DNA of 64,000 nt from Polytrichum commune. Its lineage: Eukaryota; Streptophyta; Polytrichopsida; Polytrichales; Polytrichaceae. Shown piece after piece: positions 24,308 through 34,867 of this stretch (its first letter is position 1; the number at the start of each line of letters is the position of its first letter). Under the pieces are notes generated by a model. That model was not told where the DNA came from. It saw nothing but the letters and a program-made list of their open reading frames with translations, and made no database searches. Location of the stretch: the NCBI GenBank assembly GCA_950295325.1, contig OX485809.1, forward strand, positions 38,030,081-38,094,080. Direction: 5' to 3'. Made by a program: the position numbers and the translations under genes.

Positions 24308-26017
24308 CACAAGTGGGTCACTCTATAAGATTTTTGTGCATCACATGCGGCATAGAGGGATTTGTTTAGGGGCTATTTACTTCCAAGGTATGAATTAAAG
24401 GTTCTTTATAATTACTTAATTCACTACAACGACCTTTTTGTTTGCACCCTGTCATTTACTTATATTTCTTATGCCAATGCAAATTTAGTATAGTCTATAT
24501 TCCTTTTAAGTAATAAAAAATAATCCATGTCCATATGTACTATTGCATACATACAAAAATCATGTGCATACAAAGTATTGCAAACACAGTTCCATATAAG
24601 CCATTACAAAAAAAAACTTGTGCTTAAGGATCATATTACAAAACATAACAACACTATTTGATCACATAGTACAATCCTAGAACGCAAACATTGATTCCCA
24701 ATGTGTTTACACATCAAACCTAATAAATTTGTTTAACCATGAAGACTACATGATATTCAATACTTCCAACCGGCTTAAAATGAAGCATATAGAAGACAAA
24801 TACTTACAAATATATCATTCTATCATATCAAACAACACAACCACATCACACTTGTATATCATACACAACCATATCAACAACTAAAATATCATACACCATA
24901 TTCATTACAAAAACTATGATTGTGTGGTAAATACACAATGCCCACTCCATAGGAGTTTGGGCACGAGCACAAAGAAGATCGTATATGGGTACAAAAGAAT
25001 TGATGACCTCATAATATGACAACCTCTTGTGAATTCAGAAACGCCTTGCTCCCAATTCATGCAATGGTACCATAATTCAAAATCTGAAATAATATTGATA
25101 GTGATTTGATACTCTAATAGCCCATAGATTAATCATCACCAAGACAAGTCTCCTATGCCTTCTACAAGTAACATTGGATTAGATGCATTAAGAAGGAAAA
25201 AGAAAAAAAAGAAAAAAAAGACTTAGATGAAGAAAGAAATTGCTAGAGCTTGGAATGTTGAGCCATAAGTTGTACATGAATCCTATACATTTCTCTTGGT
25301 CACAAACTTTTCTAGCTCCTCTGCATCAATCCTATATAGTGTGTATACTTCATTGTAGCTCAGGGTCACAATAGTAATAATGCAATCCACATCAATTCAT
25401 TTGTTATTGGCGTGGTCATATTTGATTTTGTTATGGCCCGGAGGTTTCCTATAATATTGTAGTATTACTTCAATATAGGGGTTGTGAGGATTTTGCCTCC
25501 CATATTCTTTGATTTGAGCCAAGAGGTCAACTGGCTACCTTTGTACCCCAATTGTATGCCCATTACTCCTCTTACTGGCTTGTGCCCTCCCAAACTCCAA
25601 GTAGAGAACCAAGCTCCAAACCCAACGAGCTTCAGCTATGTGCAAACTCAACCCTAAACTAGAGCAAAACAAGAGAAAACCCTACTGCTCTAGAAGCTAA
25701 GGAAGATGACCAATGACTACACCCTCATTTTCATCCATTTTTTCACGTATGTCGAATGAAATTTTCATCCATTCAACATGCACCATCCTTAGTGCATTCT
25801 TACAAACAAATCATAATAAACATAAATCCCATGATCCTAAATTGCAGCCCTTATATTAGTTATACTAGAAAGTAATGGCCTAGTTTTTAGGCATGTCGAC
25901 TCTTAATGGACTCTTCATTCTTTGGAGTCCCTTTATAGTTTTGATTTCACAAGAATTAAATCCTCCCCATAGTATGCTGCATGTCATTTGTAAATTGCAT
26001 TAAATGACCCACCCAGG
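24308..26017. mobile_element. hAT-type element, ACGTGCGG family, long copy (1.71 kb)
   Basis: Exact 8-bp duplication CATAAAAC at 24300-24307 and 26018-26025. The left end is CACAAGTGGGTCACTC; the right end complement is CCTGGGTGGGTCAT. The first ~205 bp match 3968-4172 and the last ~310 bp match the rest of the 549-bp copy, so the roughly 1.2 kb between 24.51 and 25.70 kb is extra here. That extra part has no intact transposase; it contains a decayed minus-strand frame (25283-25534) and A-rich stretches. It may be a fuller ancestor of the short copy, or a copy that captured other DNA. Confidence 0.85.
25283..25534 (-). pseudogene. unrecognised decayed coding segment inside a hAT-type element
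   Basis: An 84-codon minus-strand frame interrupted by one TGA. It reads PVDLLAQIKEYGR, then NPYIEVILQYYRKPPGHNK, then after the stop IDVDCIITIVTLSYNEVY and AEELEKFVTK. The amino-acid mix, and continuation upstream beyond a single stop, look like former coding sequence. I do not recognise the family. It could be a transposase remnant or captured host sequence. Confidence 0.4.
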
Positions 26018-26025
26018 CATAAAAC

Positions 26026-27789
26026 ACTTGGCGAATCCTCCATATTTCCCTAAAAATTAGTTTTATGTCATAGATCTATATCTGACAAAATTGATAGCAC
26101 CATGAGATTATAAACTACTTACCTTGCACTTTTGGGGTCATGAAGACTTAGGTAGGTCAATTATTGCATTTTAAAAACAACATGCAACCTAATGTAGGGA
26201 GGGTTGAATTCATTTGACATAAAATTTATAGGAGACTTCCACATAATTCAAGGTTTGTGAAGAGTATATTAAACTAATAGAGCTAGGTAGATAGGCTTTA
26301 AATGTGGACCATTAAGGAAAAAACATTAATAATATAGGGGTTGAAGACAAGGACCTTAGGATTGTTGTGTTTCCACCCCAAGGGGTTGTGTACATCATGG
26401 ACCATGAAGTCGTCCCTTGCACCCCTTATATATTTGGTCGGCTATTGAACTCAACCCATGACCACTTCGGTTACATCAAGGGAAAAAACTGTAAGAGTAA
26501 CCATGGAGCTTGAGGTCCCCAAAAGGCCTATTTTCAAGCCTACGATATCTATTGTCATGGTCCAACGAGTTTTGTGGTGAGAGGAGCAAAAGAGGTTCTC
26601 TCGTTGCAAAAGTTTGGGGACAATGATAGAAAACTGCCGTTTTAATCATATATATAATGTTGCCAAACATAAATGTAGTTAAGAGGAAAGAAGGGGAGAA
26701 GATGGGAGAAGGCAAAACATCAAAAATCCCAAAATTGCATTTTTGGGGCAAAATAACAAAATTCAACCTATTTGGAGTTAATCAAGGTGGACTTGGTTCT
26801 TGCAATAGGATAACTTTCAATTTTTCATCCATCTAAACATTTTAGAAACTGGCAAGACAATTTTCAAATTTCAATGAAGCATTCCATTTTTGAGATTTGA
26901 GGTTGAGCTTTAATGAAAATTTGCCCAAAAATATACACAATGTTGCCAAGCATTATGGTCTAGACTCCACACCTTCCCCAAATTTCCAAGGCCATTAATT
27001 TGTGATTACCGTAACGATTCCACGTCATCATGGTGAGCTTCCAATCCAAGGTGGCAACCATCGGGACCCCACCATGAATATTAGGTGGCAACCCATTATG
27101 GTCCCGTGAGTGCTAAAGGGTCAAATGGTTGCCACTTAGATTGCCACGTTGAAGCGTTGAATACATGAGGTGAGTGCAAATGCAAGAAATGGGGCCGGGT
27201 GAGAGGGAATTATTGCATGTGAACGTGTACCTTTCATCTATTCAACATAAAAACTTGATCTCTTATCAATTATGAATGATTCATCTCAAATGACTTCAAA
27301 TAAACTACTTCTTTTTTTGTATGTGAAAATGATGTCAATGTCAACTCACCTCAAAAAAAGTAACCTCAATTTGACTCCTTTTTTTGTATGTGAAAATGAT
27401 TTCAATGTCAACTCAACTCAAAAAAAGTAACCTCTATTTGACTCCGTGACAATTGCCCTCTAGTCGGCAAGAAATGGGGCCAGACTCGAGAGAGTACCTT
27501 TCATCGCTCCATGTTCAAACCATGCCCCTTAGAATGTTTATAGTTAATTGGTCATAAAATGGCCTCACAAGACTAATTTGGGACTGTTGAAGCTAATTCC
27601 AGTGTCCGAATTTCTCATGTTGACTGAGTGATATTCTTTATTACACGATTCCTGATAAGAAGGGACGTAACTGGTGGACTTCTGAGTTACTTCTCATGGG
27701 CCACCAAATTCATTGCTACATTGCAAGCACTCTCTGCCTCTGCCAAATTAGTCAAGCCGACAAAATTGGGGCTAACTTAGGCAGGGGCG
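26026..27789. other. gene-free stretch
   Basis: No gene recognised. A 96-codon minus-strand frame at 26476-26766 lacks recognisable motifs. A short direct duplication at 27309-27444 is listed separately. Confidence 0.5.
27309..27444. repeat. 67-bp direct tandem duplication
   Basis: Two near-identical units, each running from 'tttttttgtatgtgaaaatg' to 'atttgactcc'. Confidence 0.85.
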
Positions 27790-28545
27790 GTAGCAGTGTC
27801 TGGAGAGATTTTTGGGTATAATGGGGCCAAATCCCAGTGTTTCTAAGTTAAGGGCCACTTCACACACGAGAGACTGGGAGCCCGTGACCGTTACACTTCA
27901 AAGCACTCTCATTGGTGGAAAAGGCGGAGCCGGTCCAAGTTCGCTACTTCACACCCATCCTTGAGGGACCAACGGAGTATGTGAATGCAAGATGGACGTA
28001 AAGTCTACATGGATTTCTACATGGCATCGAATGGATCATGTTTCATGGTCACTTGGATTATTTTCAGAAAGCACCTCTTGGAGGTAGGCCTAACACGAAA
28101 CTGGGAGACCATGGCACTACGAAGGCTCAACATTGTTGATTTATTCTAGTTTATCATGTGTGAGGACCTGCATGAATAGAAATTCATTGAATAGCACTTG
28201 GTTGAGGGTCTGGTCACATATGACTTCACACTACATGTGAGGGTCCGTGACCACACTACATGATTTTGGAGGTGTCGTGCACGGCCTCTGGACACTTACT
28301 TTGGGCTCTCACAATTCCATGGTCATGGCTCTTGGCTCGTGTGTGAAGTGGCCCGAAGTCCAACCAGTTTACATGTTGTGATCTTCCGGTTTTCCTTTAC
28401 TAATCTGAGGTATCTTCTACAAATTCCATTAAAATGATCGGTACTTTTTCTTAAAGTCTTGAACATCAACCAGTTATTTCTCAAACTCAACCGGTTCATT
28501 TGTGTAACTCAATGGTCGGTTCTCCTTGTTCATTAGGCAATAGCT
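27790..28545 (+). repeat. dispersed repeat, CCGGTT family, copy 3, split by an insertion
   Basis: The left part (27790-27851: 'ggagagatttttgggtataa' ... 'cagtgtttctaag') and right part (28355-28545: 'aagtccaaccagtttacatg' ...) are contiguous in the copy at 19763-19970. A 503-bp element separates them here. Confidence 0.75.
27852..28354. mobile_element. GGGCC-ended inverted-repeat element, copy 3 (503 bp), with related empty sites
   Basis: Ends GGGCCACTTCACACACGAG and its complement, an essentially perfect 19-bp inverted repeat. Flanks TAAGTTAA (27844-27851) and GAAGTCCA (28355-28362) are an imperfect 8-bp duplication; uninterrupted copies of the host repeat read CAAGTCCA (12.7 kb) or GCAAGTCC (19.9 kb, minus) at this point. 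This is consistent with hAT-type insertion followed by mutation. It has no coding content. Confidence 0.8.
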
Positions 28546-31341
28546 TTTAAGCAATTGACAAAATTATACATCCAAATTCTTGTGTTGAATTCAACATTCT
28601 ATTTCAAATTGGGAAAACTGGATCTTAAAGAAGAGAAGATTGCAAAGTTCCCCATTGAACAAATTAAGGTAGCCGATCCATTCTTGACCACCACCCCATT
28701 TTCCCATAGGCCAACATAATTCCATGCAACACAAAATCAATCTCCGATTAGTCTGGACATGGCATGGTCAAAAATCCAACTTAACCAAGTTGACAACTAG
28801 GTTTTGATTGCAAGCAGAAAGAAAGAAAAATACCCCCATATCTAAATATCGGCATGAATGTGAGCCCGTTGGCCCTATGCTGATCATGGCATTCCTTGAT
28901 GCAACATAATGTGTTATGCCTCCTTTGGGAGGTGGGCTCTAATGGTGTATTGGTTATCCTATTTCATTAGGGAGGGGGGATGGGGGCTTGTTTGTTGTCT
29001 AGTTTTCTTTTGTTTACGACTAAGTATGTGAGGTATTGGATGACATTTTGGTGTTTATTTCTCATGAGGGTTTTAATGTTGGATTTTGAGATTTTCAATT
29101 TGGTAAGTTAATCTATGGAGTGTTCATGTATAGCTCCTCTTACTCCGGCTGTGATGGTAATGAGGGGTTTGGTTTTCCATCCATTATTTTGTATGGTGTT
29201 AATTAGTGGGTCGTATTTGATGTGCTTGTGCGTGAGGGCTTGTTCGGGGAATATGTCGTGGCAATATGTGAATTTGATGAATTGGACTGTGTGTGTGGTG
29301 TGATTGCAAGGATACTAAGGTGGCACAAATTATCGATTACAGGAATCAAGACTTCTTTGTTTTGTAAACGATCAGTGATTGAAAATAAGATAGCGTGTAT
29401 CACGAGTACAGGTCGATAAGAATATCCACTTAGAGAATTCATAGCGATTTGATCATTGTGAGAAAGAAAGAAATAAAGAAAAAAATGAAAAAAATACGAA
29501 TTGCTTCATCTGTTTATCTCTCTACACCAAGATTTTTTCTTTGATCATACCTAAACTACAAATATGCTAAATTGTTTAAGTAGTTGAGAATGGGTCACCT
29601 ACCTTACATAGTTCTTATTTTGCGGCCTGACCATTGGCTTAGCTTTGAAGTGATGAAGGTGGGCTTAAGAGAGGGAAGAGAAAAACCTTGAGATGGACTT
29701 CGAATACAAACTCAACAAGTGATCAACACAGTCGTTAACTCCATTTCACAAACTCCCGTACTTTGTGTGAAGGCATATTTTGCTCAAAGTTAATGGTTCG
29801 AAACATGTGGAAATTGGAATGGTCAAAATAGTGTAACAACCAACTGCTTTCCGGACTTAATTTATCCCCACCATCAGTGGCCAAATGTCTGCTGGTGGTC
29901 CAAAATAGTGATATACAGTCAAGTCCAGGATGTTCAGAAAAACATTTTTATAATCATTCAACACTTTGCTAATAAATGTGGACACACAAAATATTAAGAG
30001 AGTTTAAGAATTCTTACTTGATGAAGACACTGTTTGAACACACAAAATCCCTTCATATCCAATAAGTACAAACCCGTGAGTACATAGAAAATTAGATGGA
30101 TTGGGCATGCAAATGACATGAGATCTGAACTTCTATAAAACTTTGCACGAACCCTTCTAGCCAATATATGTTCTTTTTATTCGGCTATGTGGTAACTTTT
30201 TGCTACGTGTCACCCCCTCGGTGCTAAATTATTGAAGGGCTCCCCAATTGTTGTCTAGATTGGAAAACCTAAAAACTTGTTGGCCATTGATGTGGATAGC
30301 GGGACGGTTGATGTGAGGGGGCCATGGGTGGGCATCACATGGTGTTTTTGCAGCCGTGGATGGAGCCACATTCATCCTACAATGAAAAGTTTAGGAGCCC
30401 ATCCCCTCGCCCTTAACCCTAAAGCTAACCATCCCTTCTCCCTTGGCGGCCCCTACTAGCCATTCAAATCCTCCCAGTGAGTCTTCCTCCTCTTCTTGGT
30501 GATCATCGTAGTTGTCTTTAACCAAATTGCCATGTTCCTCCTCTTCATCACTGTGTTCCTCTTCTAAATTATCGTGTTCCTTCTCTTCATCGTCGTGTCT
30601 TTCTATTCGTTGGTTCCTTCCCTTGGTCATCATGGTTGTCCTCCTATTTGCCCTCCTATCCATAGTGCATGTCTTCATGTTCGTCATGGCGTGCTCTACT
30701 TCATTGTGGTTGTCATCCTATTCACTGTGGCCATCCTCCTGTTCGCCATGGCCTGCTCCAGTTCACCATGGTCATCGTCCTATACGCCATCGGCCTCACA
30801 CATTTCTTGTTGTTTTGCAAGCTATTGATTTGTTGTGCAACACTTAAGTGCTTAGCCCTTGCTGCAATGGTTTTGTGGTTTCAAGACCTTTGTTGCATCA
30901 TCAACTGTAGTTGAATGTGTTGTTGGTTAGTGCCTCTGAGTTTCAAACCCTTTGCTTGGAAGTTGTTTTTGTTTTTGCGGGGAATGATACTCTTGCTGGA
31001 CTTCTTTGTATGCATTACAATTGTTTTTGTATTTTACCTTTGTCTTGGTCATAGCAGCAACCATAGCCATACTTGTGGCAATGGCTCCGACTCTAGCCCT
31101 TCCCAAGGGATTCAAGTTCTGTAGATTTTTCTCTAGAGTAGACCCTAATGCCACTAGCACTAGTCAAGTGCCTTCTGTTGATATTGTTGTTCCCACTCTT
31201 GAGGGTAGTGTGCAACCAACAACTCCTATTGGTGATAATCTAATAAGGCTTAAAAAAGATTTTTTTTATGATATCATGTAATTTCAATCTTTTATGGAAT
31301 TTTTTTCCTTGGCCTCTACAAATATATATATATGGAGCTAA
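28546..31341. other. gene-free stretch
   Basis: No gene recognised. 28858-29310 shares words with 15.8 kb and 17.2-17.4 kb (dispersed repeat pieces). 30490-30830 is low complexity. A plus-strand frame at about 31079-31281 (Ala/Thr/Val-rich, ending before a TAA) could be an N-terminal piece of the downstream hAT transposase but lacks diagnostic motifs. Confidence 0.45.
30490..30830. repeat. low-complexity imperfect repeats (TTCCTCCTCTTC / CCATGGTC words)
   Basis: Short degenerate units; the first half translates on the minus strand as an acidic run (Glu/Asp with His and Asn). The second half has repeats of 'cgccatgg...tgttc'. The three overlapping open frames on both strands come from this composition and are not taken as genes. 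Confidence 0.6.
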
Positions 31342-33531
31342 GTATGTCTAGAAATACGGGTAAGTAATGACAAAAAGAAATCCTATGAGAATAATCGCCA
31401 ATTCCAATTCCTTTGGTTGCCTCTTTTTCTTTGGGTAGAGCTTATCTACAAGGATGAGGAAGCAACCAAGGTGATTTGCAAAGTGTGTTCCAAATTTTGT
31501 GGAAAGTCAATAGTGTTAGTGGCCAAGAATGATAATTTGTGGAAACACCTAGGGAGGAAAATAGCAAAAAGCATAGGCCATGGGTGGCAATTGGGGAAAA
31601 ATACATTGACTACAACTCAACCCACAATCAAAATGAGAGACTTTTCGCAACCATACCCACAGATTGCATTCAAGTGCAAGTGGGTGAGTCCATGGTTATA
31701 GCTAGGAAGAAGAAGTGGGTTCAATTTGGCACCCTTTTGCACTTGTTCACTCAAGGGAGGTCTATCATAGACTACCCTTGAAATGCATGTGTTGTTTGAA
31801 ATCTTGAAACTGAAAAAAAAAAAAAAATCCACACCATCATTGGAGTGACAATAGTGGGTGGGAGATGGCACAAACCATAGAGTGTGTAGTCTTAAATAAA
31901 ACAAAGGAGATCATGCAAGTTGCTACCTTCTTTAGTTTGGCATGTGATGAAGTGACTTTGGTAAATTATCAATCATGGATTAGTGTCCATGGTTATGTCT
32001 TGAGAGATTGGAAGCGAATCCCTTTGCTGCTTACCCTAGAGAGAGTTGTTGAAGGAGGGACAACATATAACCTCACTAGCGTCATCGCCAACGTTGCCCA
32101 TGCTTATGAAGGTCTTTCAGAGCAAAAGATTAGAGGGTTTGATCACATTTGGGGCAGATGGGGTGTCCACATTCCAAGGTACAAATTCGGGCGTTACTAT
32201 GCAACTTATCAACAAGCATGCCCCTTCATGGTGGGTGTCCATTGTATGGCACATTGTACCAACCTTGTTGTGCAAACCCTTTCAGGATTTCGAGGTGTTG
32301 AAACATATAGAAGATCTCTTGGCAACACTATATTCTTACTTCGACTCCTCCCCCGAGCAAACTCTTGAGTTTCAAAAGTTTGCAACTTGTGTGGAATCCA
32401 AAGGTAACAAAATACTTAGAAATGTGAAGACCACTTGGAAATCTATGTTTGGCCCAACAAAGATAGTGCTTGAGGAATACAAAGTGTTGGTGATGAAGAT
32501 GGCGGTGGATGCACCCAAGGAGTCAGCAGCAAAGAAGAATTTATCCATGCTCTTAGATTGGCATAATATGCTCATTGTACCTTATTTAATGTCCATGTTG
32601 CACTATGTGAATTCACTCATTAAGTTTGCACAGAGTACAACATGCTACATTGTGGATTTCATTTTTGTAGTAAAGATTTGCCAAGGTGATCTATATTGAT
32701 TATATGTAGATCCAATGTTTGCTTTCCATATAGAAGAGTTCAATACATTTAGGTCCTTGGCAAATGACACATCCTTGGTAAGATATTTTGTTGTTGTCAT
32801 GAGGAGGACCACCTTGTCTTCAAGGTTGCAAGTGTCTCCCACATGGCTAGGATGAGGTTTGTAGCCTTCCTAGGGCAATGGGAAGAGGTGAACAAGATTG
32901 ACCGTGAGGTGATCCTTGGTGAGGTGTAATGGCAACTAATCAATGCAGCAAAACACCTTGTAGAGGAGTTAGACAAATGTTTCCCACACCAAGATGTGAT
33001 GTGTGCCTTGGGCATATGCTACCCCCAATGTTGGCTAACCGATAGATTTGAAACTAGATATCCTATGCATATTGCAACATTGAAAACATTTTATGGGACA
33101 ACAAAGAAGTCGTGGGTACCTATAGACATTGAGACCGAGGATGTTCATGAGTGGGGTGTCTCCACCCGTGGATATCCACAACCTTGAGCTTCAAAGCTCC
33201 TTCAAAGTCACCATGATATCAAATACTTAGGCTGCCATGTCCTTACCCATGACCAAAGAACCCAATGTCCCAACTTTGGCGCAAGCTTTCTAGCAATGAC
33301 CTCATCTTAGCAAAGTTCTCCAAGTTCATGAAAGTTGGTAAGATTGCCCATGTGCAAGTGTTAGGAAGTGTGAAAGATGAGTGAACATTCAACTCCTTGT
33401 CCTTTTTGAAGAGCAAGTTGAGGAACCAGCTCACAACCGACCTAGACTTGGTGGTGCACATGTTTGCACAAGACTTTTACACCTTGAAAACATTCCCTTA
33501 CCAAGTAGCAATATCGGGTTGGAAAACTTAG
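31342..33531 (+). pseudogene. hAT-superfamily transposase with BED-type zinc finger, multiply broken
   Basis: Remnant of a DNA transposase. From the N terminus: KKKSYENNRQFQ, then a BED-like finger (CKVCSKFCGKS...NLWKHLG) at 31369-31600; a frame change to VIARKKKWVQFGTLLHLFTQ (to 31781); VLNKTKEIMQVATFFSLACDE and HGYVLRDWKRIPLLL (31865-32100); a frame change to GLITFGADGVSTFQGTNSGV (from 32046); VGVHCMAHCTNLVVQTLSGF in yet another frame, then HIEDLLATLYSYF to about 32699; CALGICYPQCWLTDRFETRY (32996-33187); and a C-terminal segment (SFLKSKLRNQLTTDLDLVV ... FPYQVAISGWK) ending at TAG 33531. The order matches full hAT proteins and the last part fits the C-terminal dimerisation region. Several frameshifts and stops make it non-functional. 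I could not find its inverted repeats or target duplication. Confidence 0.85.
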
Positions 33532-34867
33532 AGGGGAAGAGTGAATGAGTTCTAATGTATGTTGCTCCAAATAGTTTCAAAGTGCAATGGTAATGGATTG
33601 TATGCACAAGTGAGGGGCACCTAATGAGAGCCAAGTAGTGGCTTGGAAAATGAAGGACTAACATATTAGAAGATAGTTCTATGAGAGGTACCTAATGTAG
33701 TGAACTTGCACTCAATTTTTGGAACATGACTAGGCATGGCATGGATTTATACATCAAGAGTCTGGTGTCAAACTTTGAACCATGTGTGGCATGCTTGGGG
33801 GTGCAAATCCTTCATGACCACTTGTGGAAGGCACACTAGCTATTGCCTAGATTACAGATTTTTGTTAGGGTGGTAGATGGATTCTGCAAATATGAGGTTT
33901 TGCAAGCCGTTCCACTCTACAAAGGGCAAGGTCCAAAGACCACGGTTCAATTCCCTTGTGGAACAAATTTTTAATGTTCTTTACATTGTTACATGAACAA
34001 TTTAGGAAGTGGGTGCCACATGCTAGCTCCACCTCCCCAAAATATAGCCACATACACACGCCACGGAAAATTATGTCTAACCACATACATATACCTTGCA
34101 TAGCATCTTGCATTTGCCATATTATGAGTCATCCCAAATCGCCAACTGAGTCTCTTTAACCTCACTCAAAGTGCCTCAAAAGCTAGTGGATGGGCCAGGA
34201 GCCAATGAATGCACCCATTTCTTTTCAGAAAAAAAACACATGCTAGAGCACCTGCATAAATCACCAATAGAGAAAATGGCATTCCGAATGGCCAACAAGC
34301 AGTTACACAAGGAAACCAGCACATACAGAAAATCCATTGTGCCACTTCCATGAGATGGTGCAACTCTCCGAGGCATGTACATAAGGAGATCCAAGGCATA
34401 TTCTGTAATATCACAAATTCGATCCTTGAGCTGACATTCTTGAGTTATAGACTCCAGACTGTTGCCAAGATGTACAAAATTCACCAGATCTCAAAAGTTC
34501 AGAAGGACCCAATTGAGTCAGAAATTTCTTGATCATGGTAAAACTGAACTTTTACCAATTCATGACATATGAGCACCTTAAACGAGAAACTACCAGGTTG
34601 AAACTTTTTGGGCAGGGCTGCACATTACACCAACATTTCCCCCTTGTTGACGTTTTTAAATAAGGTAAAAGCCTAATTGCATAGAAATTGGACCGCAAGT
34701 TCTCAATTTACTTACCACATCACTGATGGTTGACATACTCATCTGTTCCGCATTGAGGCAGGATTTACATCAATGTGATCAGAGTCTTTCCTGTGTTTGG
34801 TTGCTGATGAATCTCTGACAGATCAACTGAAAAAAGGAACAAATCCAGTCAGGCTATTCAACAGCAC
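33532..34867. other. gene-free stretch, probable 3' flank of RPAC19
   Basis: Nothing is recognised up to 34.1 kb. A minus-strand frame of 102 codons at 34176-34484 has a plausible amino-acid mix but no motif I know; lying about 0.4 kb downstream of the RPAC19 stop, it may simply be 3' UTR. Confidence 0.35.

Noticed and set aside
30391-30847. Acidic minus-strand frame and Ser/Cys-rich plus-strand frames
   Set aside because: Low-complexity repeats keep several frames open at once; no domain.
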